A stretch of 64,000 nt of DNA, from the NCBI GenBank assembly GCA_021234155.1, contig JAJEKV010000020.1, forward strand, positions 17,659,018 to 17,723,017, in the 5' to 3' direction. Positions 33,471-42,872 of the stretch are shown one piece after another. How positions within the stretch are numbered: position 1 is the stretch's first letter; each line of letters opens with the position of its first letter. This DNA comes from Isoetes taiwanensis. Lineage: Eukaryota > Streptophyta > Lycopodiopsida > Isoetales > Isoetaceae. Under the pieces are notes generated by a model. It was not told the DNA's origin. It searched no databases and saw only the letters and a program-made list of their open reading frames with translations. A program made the translations under genes and the position numbers.

Positions 33471-34656
33471 TCAGTAGCTTTGAATAAACCTTATTGAAGT
33501 GCTTGGTTCAGTAAACCTCACAGAAGGTTTAGGTTCTGACCTTTTTTCTTGTTCCTGCTTGGCAAAGTATTCTTTAACAGCACATTTAACATCAGTATGA
33601 CCAACTTCTTTGCTTGAGTAAAGAACAAATAGGACATTCTTTCCCAAAGTGGCCTTTCCTATTACATTTAGGACACACTTGCCAATAGCAAATTTCTGAT
33701 GGATGAGTATTCCTATTACAATGGACACATTCGGGGTAAGTTTTACCTGTTCTTGCAGCGTTTTTGAGCTCAACTAGTTGTTTGGTTAACTCTGCTAAAG
33801 CCTCAAGAACCTTAGATAGGTCTGATTTAACCTCTCGCAACTTGAGAACTAGCTTCCTCCTCCTTAGATTTCTTCTTTTCTTTCTCAGTATTGCATACCT
33901 TTGGAATGGAAGGGTGATGGTCATAATGTGCATCAAGTAACATCAGTGGTAAAAAGGATCATGGCCATGGTGGGAGATATGGTGCTTATCGGGCAAAGTA
34001 GAGAGCATTTGAGTCAGATCAGTAGTTTTGGCAAAGACTTTGTATATGGAATCAAATCCTTCAAAGCCTTGGACCTTAAGCAATTTCCTTTGGATATCCG
34101 GTCTTCTTTCCGGACCATTGATGAAAGCGAGTTAGCAAAAAAAAGTGTGGGAATCGTGGACTGCGTGCTCTTTGACACCTGCTCATGAATGTCTTTGAAT
34201 CTTTCTTTGTCTTGATTCACACACTCTCCCGCATGTATAGAAAAGCTTTGCAATTCATTAACCAAATCTTTGGGAGCAGCTAACTTACCAAACCCGTCCA
34301 GAAATTTCTTAACGAAGTTCATCCCATGAGGTAGTACCCATTAACTTCTCATAAGTTAACCAAGCACCAGCTTCACTCTCATCTTTGAAACATTTTTCAA
34401 ATTCTGAAAGCTTGCACCCTTTCTTGAAACCATAATCCCTGTAATAGTCTTCAAATATTCTCAAAAAATGGTTAGCACTCATGCTGGAATCAAAGGTAGG
34501 CAAAGGAACAGGGACATTCAACTCAAACTGATATGGCATGTTCTGGAGTAAGCTAGTGGAGAAACTTGGAGGCAATGGCCTTTCTCTGCAATGATCTGAT
34601 ACATCAACATCTTCCAATGGTTCTGCTTCTGCTGGAAATTTTTGCTTTGGAGCCAT
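33471..34656 (-). pseudogene. gag: Element 2 gag with zinc knuckles
   Basis: Starts MAPKQKFPAEAEP at 34,656, about 40 bases past the LTR. It continues FDSSMSANHFLRIFEDYYRD, GFKKGCKLSEFEKCFKDE and TSWDEL. Knuckles CVHCNRNTHPSEIC and CPKCNRKGHFGKEC are clear; the third (KEVGHTDVKC) sits in another frame. Several frame changes. Confidence 0.85.
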
Positions 34657-34675
34657 GAGTTCTGAGATCCAGGAA

Positions 34676-34693
34676 GATCTCGGTAGGACCTCC
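34676..34693 (-). other. Primer-binding site of element 2
   Basis: Four bases after the LTR the minus strand reads TGGAGGTCCTACCGAGAT, starting with the TGG that pairs with a tRNA CCA end. The sequence is consistent with the 3' end of a plant tRNA-Gln (from memory, not searched). Confidence 0.65.
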
Positions 34694-34697
34694 AAAA

Positions 34698-36650
34698 TGT
34701 TGACCCTAAACCTGGCTTATAGGTCAACCACAAGAATCCAATTCAAGTTTTCACTCAAATTGGGGTTAGGACCTCCAGATCACTTAAGGTGATCAGTCTA
34801 TGCAAGAAAATTCCAAAGATAAGTTCAAAAAGTTTGAGTTCTATTACCTTTCCCATTTTCAAAAAATGGTACCTTTGCCAAAACAATTATAGTGTTGGGA
34901 AGCAGATAGATGTTTTGAGTCAGATGCTGTAGACTTGGTCAAAAAAGTTGTAGGTAACCGACAGCAAAGCCTCTGACCAAGTCAGAGACTCAATCTGTGA
35001 GTTATTCGAGCTCAAAGTGAGGTCAAATTTTGGTCAATAGAGGTCAAATGTAGAAAACAGTGATCAGGAATTGAGATTTAGAGTTGCCAATCACTTTTTT
35101 GGGAATTTCCAAAGTAGGTAGATTGCAATGATACTGGGGAAGGTAGGCAAGCAGTCAAATACTAGTTTGGAGGTGTATAGGTATTTTTGTGACTGGATTT
35201 AGCAAAATACAATCTAGACCTGCTCAAACCCGAGAGCAATTTTTTGAATTTGAGCTACACTTGGTATTTTTGAATGATTTCAACTCCTTTGGCTTTCTTA
35301 ACACCCAAAGATGAGTGGTGAGACAGACCAAGGGCGCTAAAAACACCAGATTTTTCTATAGAATTTTTGTGGTGAGAATTGCTAAGGAAAATATCAGAGA
35401 CAAATTCAACAACTTGATGATCAATTTGGATTGATATGAAGGTAGATATATCAAGATAACAACAGATAAGGATGCTTCATAGCTTCAAGTACAAGAAAAT
35501 AATCATCAAAAGTCATAAGGTAATTTTGAAAGTAATGTCAACTAAATCTTGTAGATCGGTCGAGGAGAGCTCAAGAACTTCAAGGATCGTCCAGATCTTG
35601 CTCAGCAATGATCAATGTATGATCTGAATATACGGGCCTTCAAAAATCTTACATTATTGTTTCCGGTATATATGTTTTTGATTTAACGGTTCCAGCATTT
35701 TAGGGCTTAAATTTAGGCTTGATGAGATGCTTAAGAGCGGAAATGCAGAAATAGATAGGTTTTTGAGTTCAATGATTCCATTCCGTGATTGAAAGGTTTC
35801 CATAATTAGGGTTCTTGAAGGTATTTTTCCAGAAAATCCAGCGACACGATGACCGTATTTCTTGAGGTATATCCCAAGAATATCTTTGTATTTATCAATT
35901 TTAGGAAGATAGGCCATGGTCCATAAGGGTACCACAAAAATAATTATGAGTCTTAACCCATTTGGGTCTATGGCAACCCTAATTTCTTTGGGGAATATTC
36001 TAGATGGGTACCGAAAATGGGATATTAATGGAACATATTTGAGTGGCATAGGTACACATAATGGTAAAGAACAAGGAGGCACAAAAGCTTACGAAAAAAG
36101 ATTAGGCCAAGGGTATGTGGTAAGGGTGCAATATGAAGAATGAAAATAAGGCAAAGGGGTATGAAATGGGTAAGACATCCATGGGAAAACAAAATGTGGT
36201 AAGAAAGGTACTTTTGGCAAGGCAAAATATGATTTGCAAAAGGTGAGCAAAGAAGAATATGAGTGTGAGGGAAAATGACTAGGGGAAATTCAAAAGGAAG
36301 GTGAGAATAAGATATGGGGGTAGGCAAAAAAATGGCTAAGGGATGGAACCAAATACCATGGGATCTTCTAAACTTTGAACTTCCAATCTTCAAAAAATGC
36401 CTTCCAAACTTCTTTAACCCGAGAATCTTCTAGAGCATATTCTTGACTAAGCACTTTGACCTTGAATAAAGTACCTCATGTGAGTTTTGAACCTTGAGCA
36501 CTTGTTGACTTGAGAAATGAACACCCTTTGACCTCCATATCAATGTTGATTTGCCAAGAATCTTCCAAACTTTGAACTAGTATTCCAAGATAAGTTGACC
36601 TAGTTTTGAATGCATGGATCACAAGTAGCATGTTGCCCTTTGGGGCAACA
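34698..36650 (-). repeat. 5' LTR of element 2
   Basis: Aligns with 26,408-28,371. Differences between the two are mostly short indels at CAG/CTG or CCGG-like sites. Confidence 0.94.
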
Positions 36651-37251
36651 GCCTTGTGTATTGTGTCAAATCCCTCTTGTTTTTGGATCTTCAATAGCTT
36701 TACGTGTATCCTCGGGCCTCTTTGCTTAATCCCCCGATGAAAGAAGCCACTAGATGCAAGGTATGGTTAGGAACATGATTGATTTGACATTTGACAAGAT
36801 AGAGATTGAATCTTTCCACATATTGGTGCACACTCTCACCATGCTTAATCTTAAAAGTTTGCAACTCAAAAATTAAATCTTTGGGGTCCAAGACTTTTCC
36901 AAAAACGTGCCAAAAACTTTTTTAACCAGTTCTTCCCAAGAATTAGCGCCTAAACTTATAACATACTCTAACCAAGCCCTGACTTCATCGTTTTTGAAAC
37001 ATTTTTTAAACTCAGAGAACTTACATCCCTTTTTGTAACCATATTCTTGGTAGTACTCTTCAAAAGTCTTGAGGAAATTGTTGGCATTCATGCTCTCGGA
37101 TCAAAAAGTAGGGATTGGAATGGGCATGTTTAGCTCAAAGTATTGACAAGGCATACTGCATTTGCTTGTATAGTGACAGTAGGTGTTGCAGCAGCTTCAT
37201 GGTTAGCTCTTCAGTAGGCTCAGATGCCTCATTAGTTCTTCTGGGTGCCAT
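36651..37251 (-). pseudogene. gag: Element 1 gag, N-terminal part
   Basis: Begins MAPRRTNEASEPTEE at 37,251. It includes MNANNFLKTFEEYYQEYGYK, KGCKFSEFKKCFKND, SWEELVKKVF and LKHGESVHQYVERFNLYL-like sequence, the gypsy gag core. Element 2 interrupts it at 36,650. Two frame changes are seen. Confidence 0.85.
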
Positions 37252-37274
37252 GAGTTCAGATTCCAGGAAAATGG

Positions 37275-37291
37275 TCTCGATAGAACCTCCA
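37275..37291 (-). other. Primer-binding site of element 1
   Basis: After TTT following the LTR, the minus strand reads TGGAGGTTCTATCGAGA. It resembles the site in element 2 with changes that keep an acceptor-stem-like pattern, and is consistent with another tRNA-Gln isoacceptor. Confidence 0.6.
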
Positions 37292-37294
37292 AAA

Positions 37295-38563
37295 TGTTGA
37301 AGGTGTTCCTGGCAAAACCTTCAACCTCAGTGGTTTAGAACCTCCAGGTTGCTTGAGGCAACCACTCTGAGTGCAAAGATTCCAGAAATAATGCCTGAGT
37401 TTCACTGGGAGTGTGCTTCCCTGAAGGCAAAAAAGTCTGCTTTACAAAATAGCTTGCAGTATATGATCTATCATGCTTTGGATATGGATTTCACTCCTCA
37501 TGATGCTCAACACTTCTTACTAACAGACTGCAAAATCTCAGAAAGGTCTAACAAGGTTAGATAGGCCAAAATTTGATCACTGACCCAGTCAATTTTTGGT
37601 CAATATCCCTGGCAGAGAGCTGAAATTTGAAACTCGATGTTGACAAGGAATTTTCTGGACTTTCCAATTCTATTCTGCTTAGATTTACCTGCACAATAAG
37701 GGCCAAATCTTCCTTTTGCCAAAAAAGGGCCCAATTTTTTCTTTTGATGATTTTTTGCCTAGTGCTGTAAGGTATGAACAATTCTGAAAGAAGATGCTTT
37801 CGGGTCAAGGGTTGCACTTGTGTCTAATGTTGCCTTGCTTACCATATCTTGCTTGGCAAGACTAATGCTCAAATGGTTGCTCTTTTATGCTGTTATGCAT
37901 CACAACTGGATCTAGACATATCGACTCAAAATAGTATTGGAAATTTGTCTTGACAAGAGCTTAGCTTTTTGCCTTTTCTCAAGACATACTAAATAAGCAG
38001 ACTACCTATATCTAACGCTCAGGGCAAAACAACACGCCTAGCCTCTGATGATTGTTTTCTTTTGGGGATAGATTTCAATGCAACACAAACATAGGACTAC
38101 AAAGGTCGGATTTTCAATTGAATCAAACACTCAAGAGATACAATGCAATATCCCAAGCTCATGGTCTTGGGCACAGAATAAAATAGGTGAACATTCAAAT
38201 AATTCAGAGAATTAAGTCAATAATCCGGATCAGAGGTGAACATTGGAGGTCGGAATCAAGCTCAGGATTATCAAGCCGGTCCTTCTTCAAAGCCAGGAAT
38301 CACTTCTTTGCCTCGAAGCCCTCAAATCTTTCTTCATGGAATATTCTTCAAGGGGTCTTCTTTCTCTACTTTTCTTCATTTCCTTTGCTTGTTTGACCTC
38401 TTGTATCTCTTGAGTGACTTGAGTCAATTGTCCTTCCCTTGCTCTTCAAATTCTTGATGCATGCTAGTGAAGCATTTCCCTATTGTCTTGCAAACCAGAT
38501 CAAGATGAGATGATTAGTGCAAAGATGTGCTTAGCTCTTCCATGCTGCCATGGCATGGCAGCA
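37295..38563 (-). repeat. 5' LTR of element 1
   Basis: Near-identical to 21,309-22,597, followed by the duplication CCTGT at 38,564-38,568. Confidence 0.94.
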
Positions 38564-38568
38564 CCTGT

Positions 38569-39130
38569 TATTTTACACGAAAAGGACGAGAGAAAAGTTT
38601 TGAAACCCCTTTATTGCTTTAGAAGATGCCTTTTTTCCTTTGTGAAAAAAAATATTAAGGAAAATTACATGGTTTACTTTTCTCGGTTAGCGAAGTCGAA
38701 AAGGTAAAGAGTGCATCTAAAACCAATGAAAATGCTATCTCACAGTAAAGGAAGCTTAATCGCCCCCGAATTTTATACATAAATAATTTCATTACATTGT
38801 ATTTTACAGTGGTTGAAGAGACCATGATGGTCGGGCTGGCACAAATATTACATCATCTTCGCGACACGCACCACCCATCGGGAACAACATGCGAGCAAGG
38901 TCCGAGGTGTTCCAAGCCACGAGAGCAACTTGAAGAGAATAGAAATCAACGCTACCGGGCTTATCCAATGCATGTCATCAACCTCTTCTCATTCTCTTTC
39001 ATCAATGAACGGATCTTTCCATGGCTTCTGATCATGTCCTTTCTGTTCGCGATCTATACTGGAAAAGGCAAAATCAAGTTAATGCAATTGTGCTACAGAG
39101 TTCTAAGAGCCATTTCTGAAGAAAGTAGGT
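38569..39130. other. Unassigned sequence right of element 1
   Basis: This is the original target DNA of element 1. One open frame (38,797-39,168, plus) shows a hydrophobic stretch but no recognisable domain. No gene is called. Confidence 0.4.
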
Positions 39131-39625
39131 CTGAGGGCCTTTCTCGACTCGCGAGTCGAGAAAAGTAGCTCAGAATGAAAAAGGCAGATATGAGGGAACA
39201 ATGGATTCAAATGATCTTGGCAGATCTCGACTCGTAGCTCAGATTGAAAAATGCAAGTTTTAGGGCTTTTCTCGACTCGTGAGTCGAGAAACGTAGCCCA
39301 GAGCAACAAAAAAGGGGTTTTTGTCTCTTTTTTTTTTTAAATAGCAAGGTAAAAAAAAAAAGTCTGAGGCCCTTTCTCGATTCACGAGTCGAGAAAGGCC
39401 TTTCTCAACTCGCGAGTCGAGAAACGTAGCTTAGAGCCCAAAAAAAAGAAAAAAAAAAAAAAAACATCTCTTTTCCCCCTTTTTTTTAAGTAGGAAAAAA
39501 AAAGTTTTTTGAGGGCCCTTCTTGACTCGCGAGTCGAGAACGACCCTCAAGGCCCTCTGATGGCCTTTCCTGACTCACGAGTCGAGAAAGGTAGTTCAGA
39601 GTGAAAAATATAGTTTGAGGGCCAA
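39130..39625. repeat. Cluster of near-perfect 24-bp palindromes
   Basis: Six copies of a palindrome with half-site TTTCTCGACTCG (39,140, 39,268, 39,373, 39,401, 39,519, 39,566) plus a half-site at about 39,225. They are embedded in degenerate repeats (GAGGGC...AAACGTAGCTCAGAG) with poly-A tracts. A related palindrome with one spacer base is at 41,245-41,267. Confidence 0.9.
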
Positions 39626-39669
39626 AGTAAAAAAAACGCGGGTCTGAGGGCCTAAAAAAGGTAGGTTCG

Positions 39670-40080
39670 AGGGTCAACATTTAAGTTCAACCATGACCAA
39701 TATCCGAGTTCGACCATTAGCAGTATTTACCAATATTCAAGTTCAACCATTTCCAATTCAAGTTCAACCATACTAAGAAGAAGTCCTTTTTCTTGTTCAA
39801 CCATCACCAATATTTATCACTATTCAAGTTCGAGCAATCCAATATTTAAGTTCAATATAAAGTCAACCATTATCCATATTCAAGTTCAACCATTACCAAT
39901 ATTTACTAATATTTCCACCTTTACTAATATTTATCATGAGATTTTTTTATCTTTTAATTTTTGGTTTAGCTATTGCCAACACTTACCAATAATCAAGCTC
40001 ATCCATTACAAATATTTACCAACATTAAAGTTTAACCATTGTCAATATTAAAGTTCAACCATATTTACGTCATTTTTAAT
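39670..40080. repeat. Minisatellite of TTCAACCATTACCAATATT-type units
   Basis: Degenerate tandem repeats combine AAGTTCAACCAT with ACCAATATTTACC, about a dozen imperfect copies. No coding potential. Confidence 0.75.
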
Positions 40081-40479
40081 ATCATTTTTGTACCCCTCTT
40101 ATTTCTTTCCCCAAATGACTTTTTTTTTTCAGGATGTTTCTATACCCCGCTTTTTCTTCCCACCCATATTTAAATTTTGAAATTTGGTACACACCTTTGA
40201 GCCGAGGATCCCGTTGTACCACACTCTTTGTTTTCAGAAGAAGCTGCCATAGCCATAGCTCAAACGCTCGGACGCTCCCTGCTTGATCCCTTTTTTATCC
40301 ATAGCCTCTGCGCCATTGTTCCCTTCTTGATCCAGCTTGAACCGGTCGATTTCTTGCACTTATGAACTCCAGCAAAGCGTTTAATTTCAGTGACGGTTCC
40401 AAAGTTCGCCCAATCCTTGCTACAACCAGCTCCACCCACAATTCATTTTGCAAAGCTCTTGATTGTAGAGAATCTGGAG

Positions 40480-40870
40480 AGGGCTTCAAGAACAGGGCTT
40501 CAAGGCCGGTCAGGGCTTCAAGAATAGGGCTTCAGGGCCGGTTAGGGCTTAAAGAACAGGGCTTCAAGCCCGCTTCCAGGAGTTATGATGCAACAAGGCC
40601 GCTTCAGTTATGAAGGCCTTTAGCCGATGATGAAAGGCCGATCTGAAGCCGATTCTGAAGGCCTCCACCGATTCTGAAGCCGATTCTGAAGGCCGATCTG
40701 AGGCCATTAAAACAAGGCCTATCTGAGGGCCGATCTAAACAAGTCCGAAATTCCAACAAGTCATATCTGAGGCCGATCTGAAACAAGGCCTATCTAAGGC
40801 CAATCTAAAACAAGGCCTATCTGAGGCCGATGATGAAGGCCGATGATGATCAGACCATTTTCTCCGCACT
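40480..40870. repeat. Two GC-rich minisatellites
   Basis: 40,480-40,575 repeats AGGGCTTCAAG(G)CCGGT-type units. 40,610-40,860 repeats GAAGGCCGATCTGAGGCC-like units. Open frames across them are repeat-driven. Confidence 0.8.
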
Positions 40871-41399
40871 CAGAGAAGGCCGAACTCAGAGAAGGCTGAG
40901 AAGAACTCAGAGACGTGCAGATTATCATGAGCGGCATGAGTAGCTGCTGCTCTTGCTCCCGCTGCTACCATACAAGCTGCCTTTCTTCGCCCTCATCTCC
41001 AGCCGACGCCTACATTAGATCTGAGCAACGAAGGAAGTGAACGCTCTGCTCTGCGCGTTGGGAAAGGCATGGCGGTGGGCTTGCATAGCCTTTGCTTGGA
41101 AGCATAGATATGGCATCAGATAAAACTTTCAGGGTTTGTTCCTGCCACCATCAATATGACCCTCCTTCAGTCCACCCTCCGCCCTTTTGCTCCGCTTCCA
41201 ACCGCTCGGGTCAGCAGAGGCACACGCTTTTTGAAGGTCTTATGCCTTCTCGACTCAGTCGAGAAGGTTGAGAATTCTGGTATTTAGTTTAGTAATAATT
41301 TATTTAATTTTTTTTATTATGTAAATATTTAATTTTTATTTTTAATATGAGATTTAATTTTTTTTCTTTAATTTATAATATTTAGTTTTTATTTATTTT

Positions 41400-41762
41400 T
41401 TGAAGGGGACATCCTCTCCCCTCCAACTCGTTGCCCTTTGCATCATTATGCTCCCTTTGCCCAACCTTCCTCCATCTTCTCCCTCCCTCCCTTCCCCCCT
41501 CCTTTTGCCATGTTTTTCCCTTTCCCTTTGCCCCTTTCCCTAAACCCCTCCCTCTCCCCCTGCCTCTCTCCCTCCCCGCCTTCTCCCTCTCCCCGCTCCT
41601 TTGCCTCCCTTCTCTGTCCCTCCCTCCCTTCCATCTCCCCTTCCTTCCTACCATTCTTTCTCCACCGTCTCCCCTTCTTTTCTCGGATTGTTCTTTGTAA
41701 TGTTATTGTTGTTTTATCAAGAAAAAATTCTATTCAAGCATTCAATTCAAAAAAAAAAAAAA
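41400..41762 (+). mobile_element. Possible 3' end of a non-LTR retrotransposon with poly(A)
   Basis: A C/T-rich tract (41,420-41,680) is followed by TTGTTGTTTTATCAAGAAAA and a poly-A run ending at 41,762, like the 3' end of a plant LINE. It abuts the Helitron fragment to its right. No coding part is recognised. Confidence 0.35.
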
Positions 41763-42872
41763 GTAGTATGAGTCCCATTTTCAGTCTGAGTCTCAAATGT
41801 CGAGATCTGACCCACTTTAATTAAATGCGACTTTGTTGCTTCTTTAATTAACAACGCTCGTGGATAGTGTGGGTTCAATAGTGAATGCAAATTAATATTG
41901 TTTTCAATTACATGTATTTGAAAGAGAAAATGTGCAGTTCTTCCACCAGCATATAACAATGTTGTCAATGTTGTTGTTGCACATGGAAGAATTATTTGGC
42001 CTGATCCTCGTATATGAAGCGAGAAGGCGTTGAGTACATACATCTTTCCAGTACCTGCTTTACCATAGATAGATAATGGTCTGGGTCAATGTTTGTTATG
42101 AAGTAGGTTTAGCATGTGATTGTAGACTTCTGTTTGATTTGTCTTCATTTTCTGGAGCATGATTGAACTTTTGGCAGAGTATTCGTCATGATGTGGGAAC
42201 TTTGCATGTTCATTTTGGATTTCTCTACATAGTATATTACAAACAGGAAAACCAAATGCTGCGGGATTAGTTGCATGTTACAATAAGATGTCGTTGATAG
42301 CAAGTAGGGCTTCGTTGGTTGCAATGGAATCATCTCCATAGTATTGATCAAGAAAATCAATTGTCATTTGTTGTTGGAATGTTTGCCATAATTGCAAAGC
42401 TGGTCCACCATCGAAAGTATTAGAAGTGTAAAGAGAAATCGGCTGCTGATGGAGGTCGTGAGACATGATATTGCCTCTTCCATTATTTTAATTGCTTTGA
42501 TTCTTTGGTGCAACGAGGCCCATACCTTGAGTAGTTTCTTGGTAGATTATGTAATGTTGGTCATCATGTATTTCGAGATATTCCCAAGGTCGCTTACGCT
42601 TTGTGCAAAAGAATGGTTCTTAGGTACAATGGTTCTCCCAGTTTTGGAAGCAAGAGGCATTATTCTACGATCAATTGTCCTTTTGATCACGTGTGTACAA
42701 GATTGCGTGTTGCACCTAGTTATTCTTGTTCAAGGTGATCAGTTATTCTTGTACGTGGTGAATATGTAATGTTCGTTATAGTCAATGTAAGTCATGGTAT
42801 CAAGCTCAGGGATAAGTGGACGCAAGAAGTATCTATCAAGTGTGGAGATTCCAATGTTTGCTTGGAATTTTA
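41763..42872 (-). pseudogene. Helitron helicase fragment, N-terminal helicase half, rearranged
   Basis: The minus strand reads TYVLNAFSLHIRGSGQIILP, TLLYAGGRTAHFLFQIHVIE and LLNPHYPRALLIKEAT, matching the region just after the Walker A motif of Helitron helicases. Upstream come FQQQMTIDFLDQYYGDDSIA and, further, LDRYFLRPLIPELDTMTYID, which fit the region between the Helitron N-terminal domain and the helicase. The last about 70 bases (41,763-41,832) are in the opposite orientation and match the start of the array's helicase piece. The fragment is broken by many stops. Confidence 0.7.

Larger units (their letters stand above)
26408..36650 (-). mobile_element. Element 2: complete Ty3/gypsy LTR retrotransposon (10,243 bp) nested in element 1
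   Basis: LTRs of 1,964 and 1,953 bp with TG...CA ends are flanked by GCCTT duplications. Minus-strand order is 5' LTR, tRNA-complementary primer site, gag, zinc knuckles, protease, RNase H, reverse transcriptase, degenerate RNase H, HHCC/DDE integrase, about 1 kb of untranslated sequence, 3' LTR. Coding parts are broken by frame changes, several of them at CAG/CTG positions. It inserted into the gag of element 1 and is therefore the younger of the two. Confidence 0.94.
21309..38563 (-). mobile_element. Element 1: Ty3/gypsy LTR retrotransposon, integrase-less, split by element 2
   Basis: Two near-identical LTRs (1,289 and 1,269 bp) face the same way and are flanked by the 5-bp duplication CCTGT. 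Without the nested insertion the element is about 7.0 kb. Minus-strand order is 5' LTR, primer-binding site, gag (interrupted), zinc knuckles, protease, RNase H, reverse transcriptase, second RNase H, short 3' region, 3' LTR. No integrase is encoded: pol ends about 370 bases before the 3' LTR. Domain content points to the plant Tat lineage, but the domain order differs from it. Confidence 0.92.

Noticed and set aside
38797-39168. Plus-strand frame of 123 codons with a hydrophobic stretch
   Set aside because: No family resemblance, it runs into the palindrome cluster, and no exon structure is visible.
39130-39625. CRISPR-like array
   Set aside because: The palindromes are irregularly spaced, the intervening sequences are themselves repeats, and the window is clearly eukaryotic.
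41382-41824. Overlapping frames on both strands, one Arg/Gly/Lys-rich
   Set aside because: They translate a C/T-rich tract; the composition is fully explained by the repeat.
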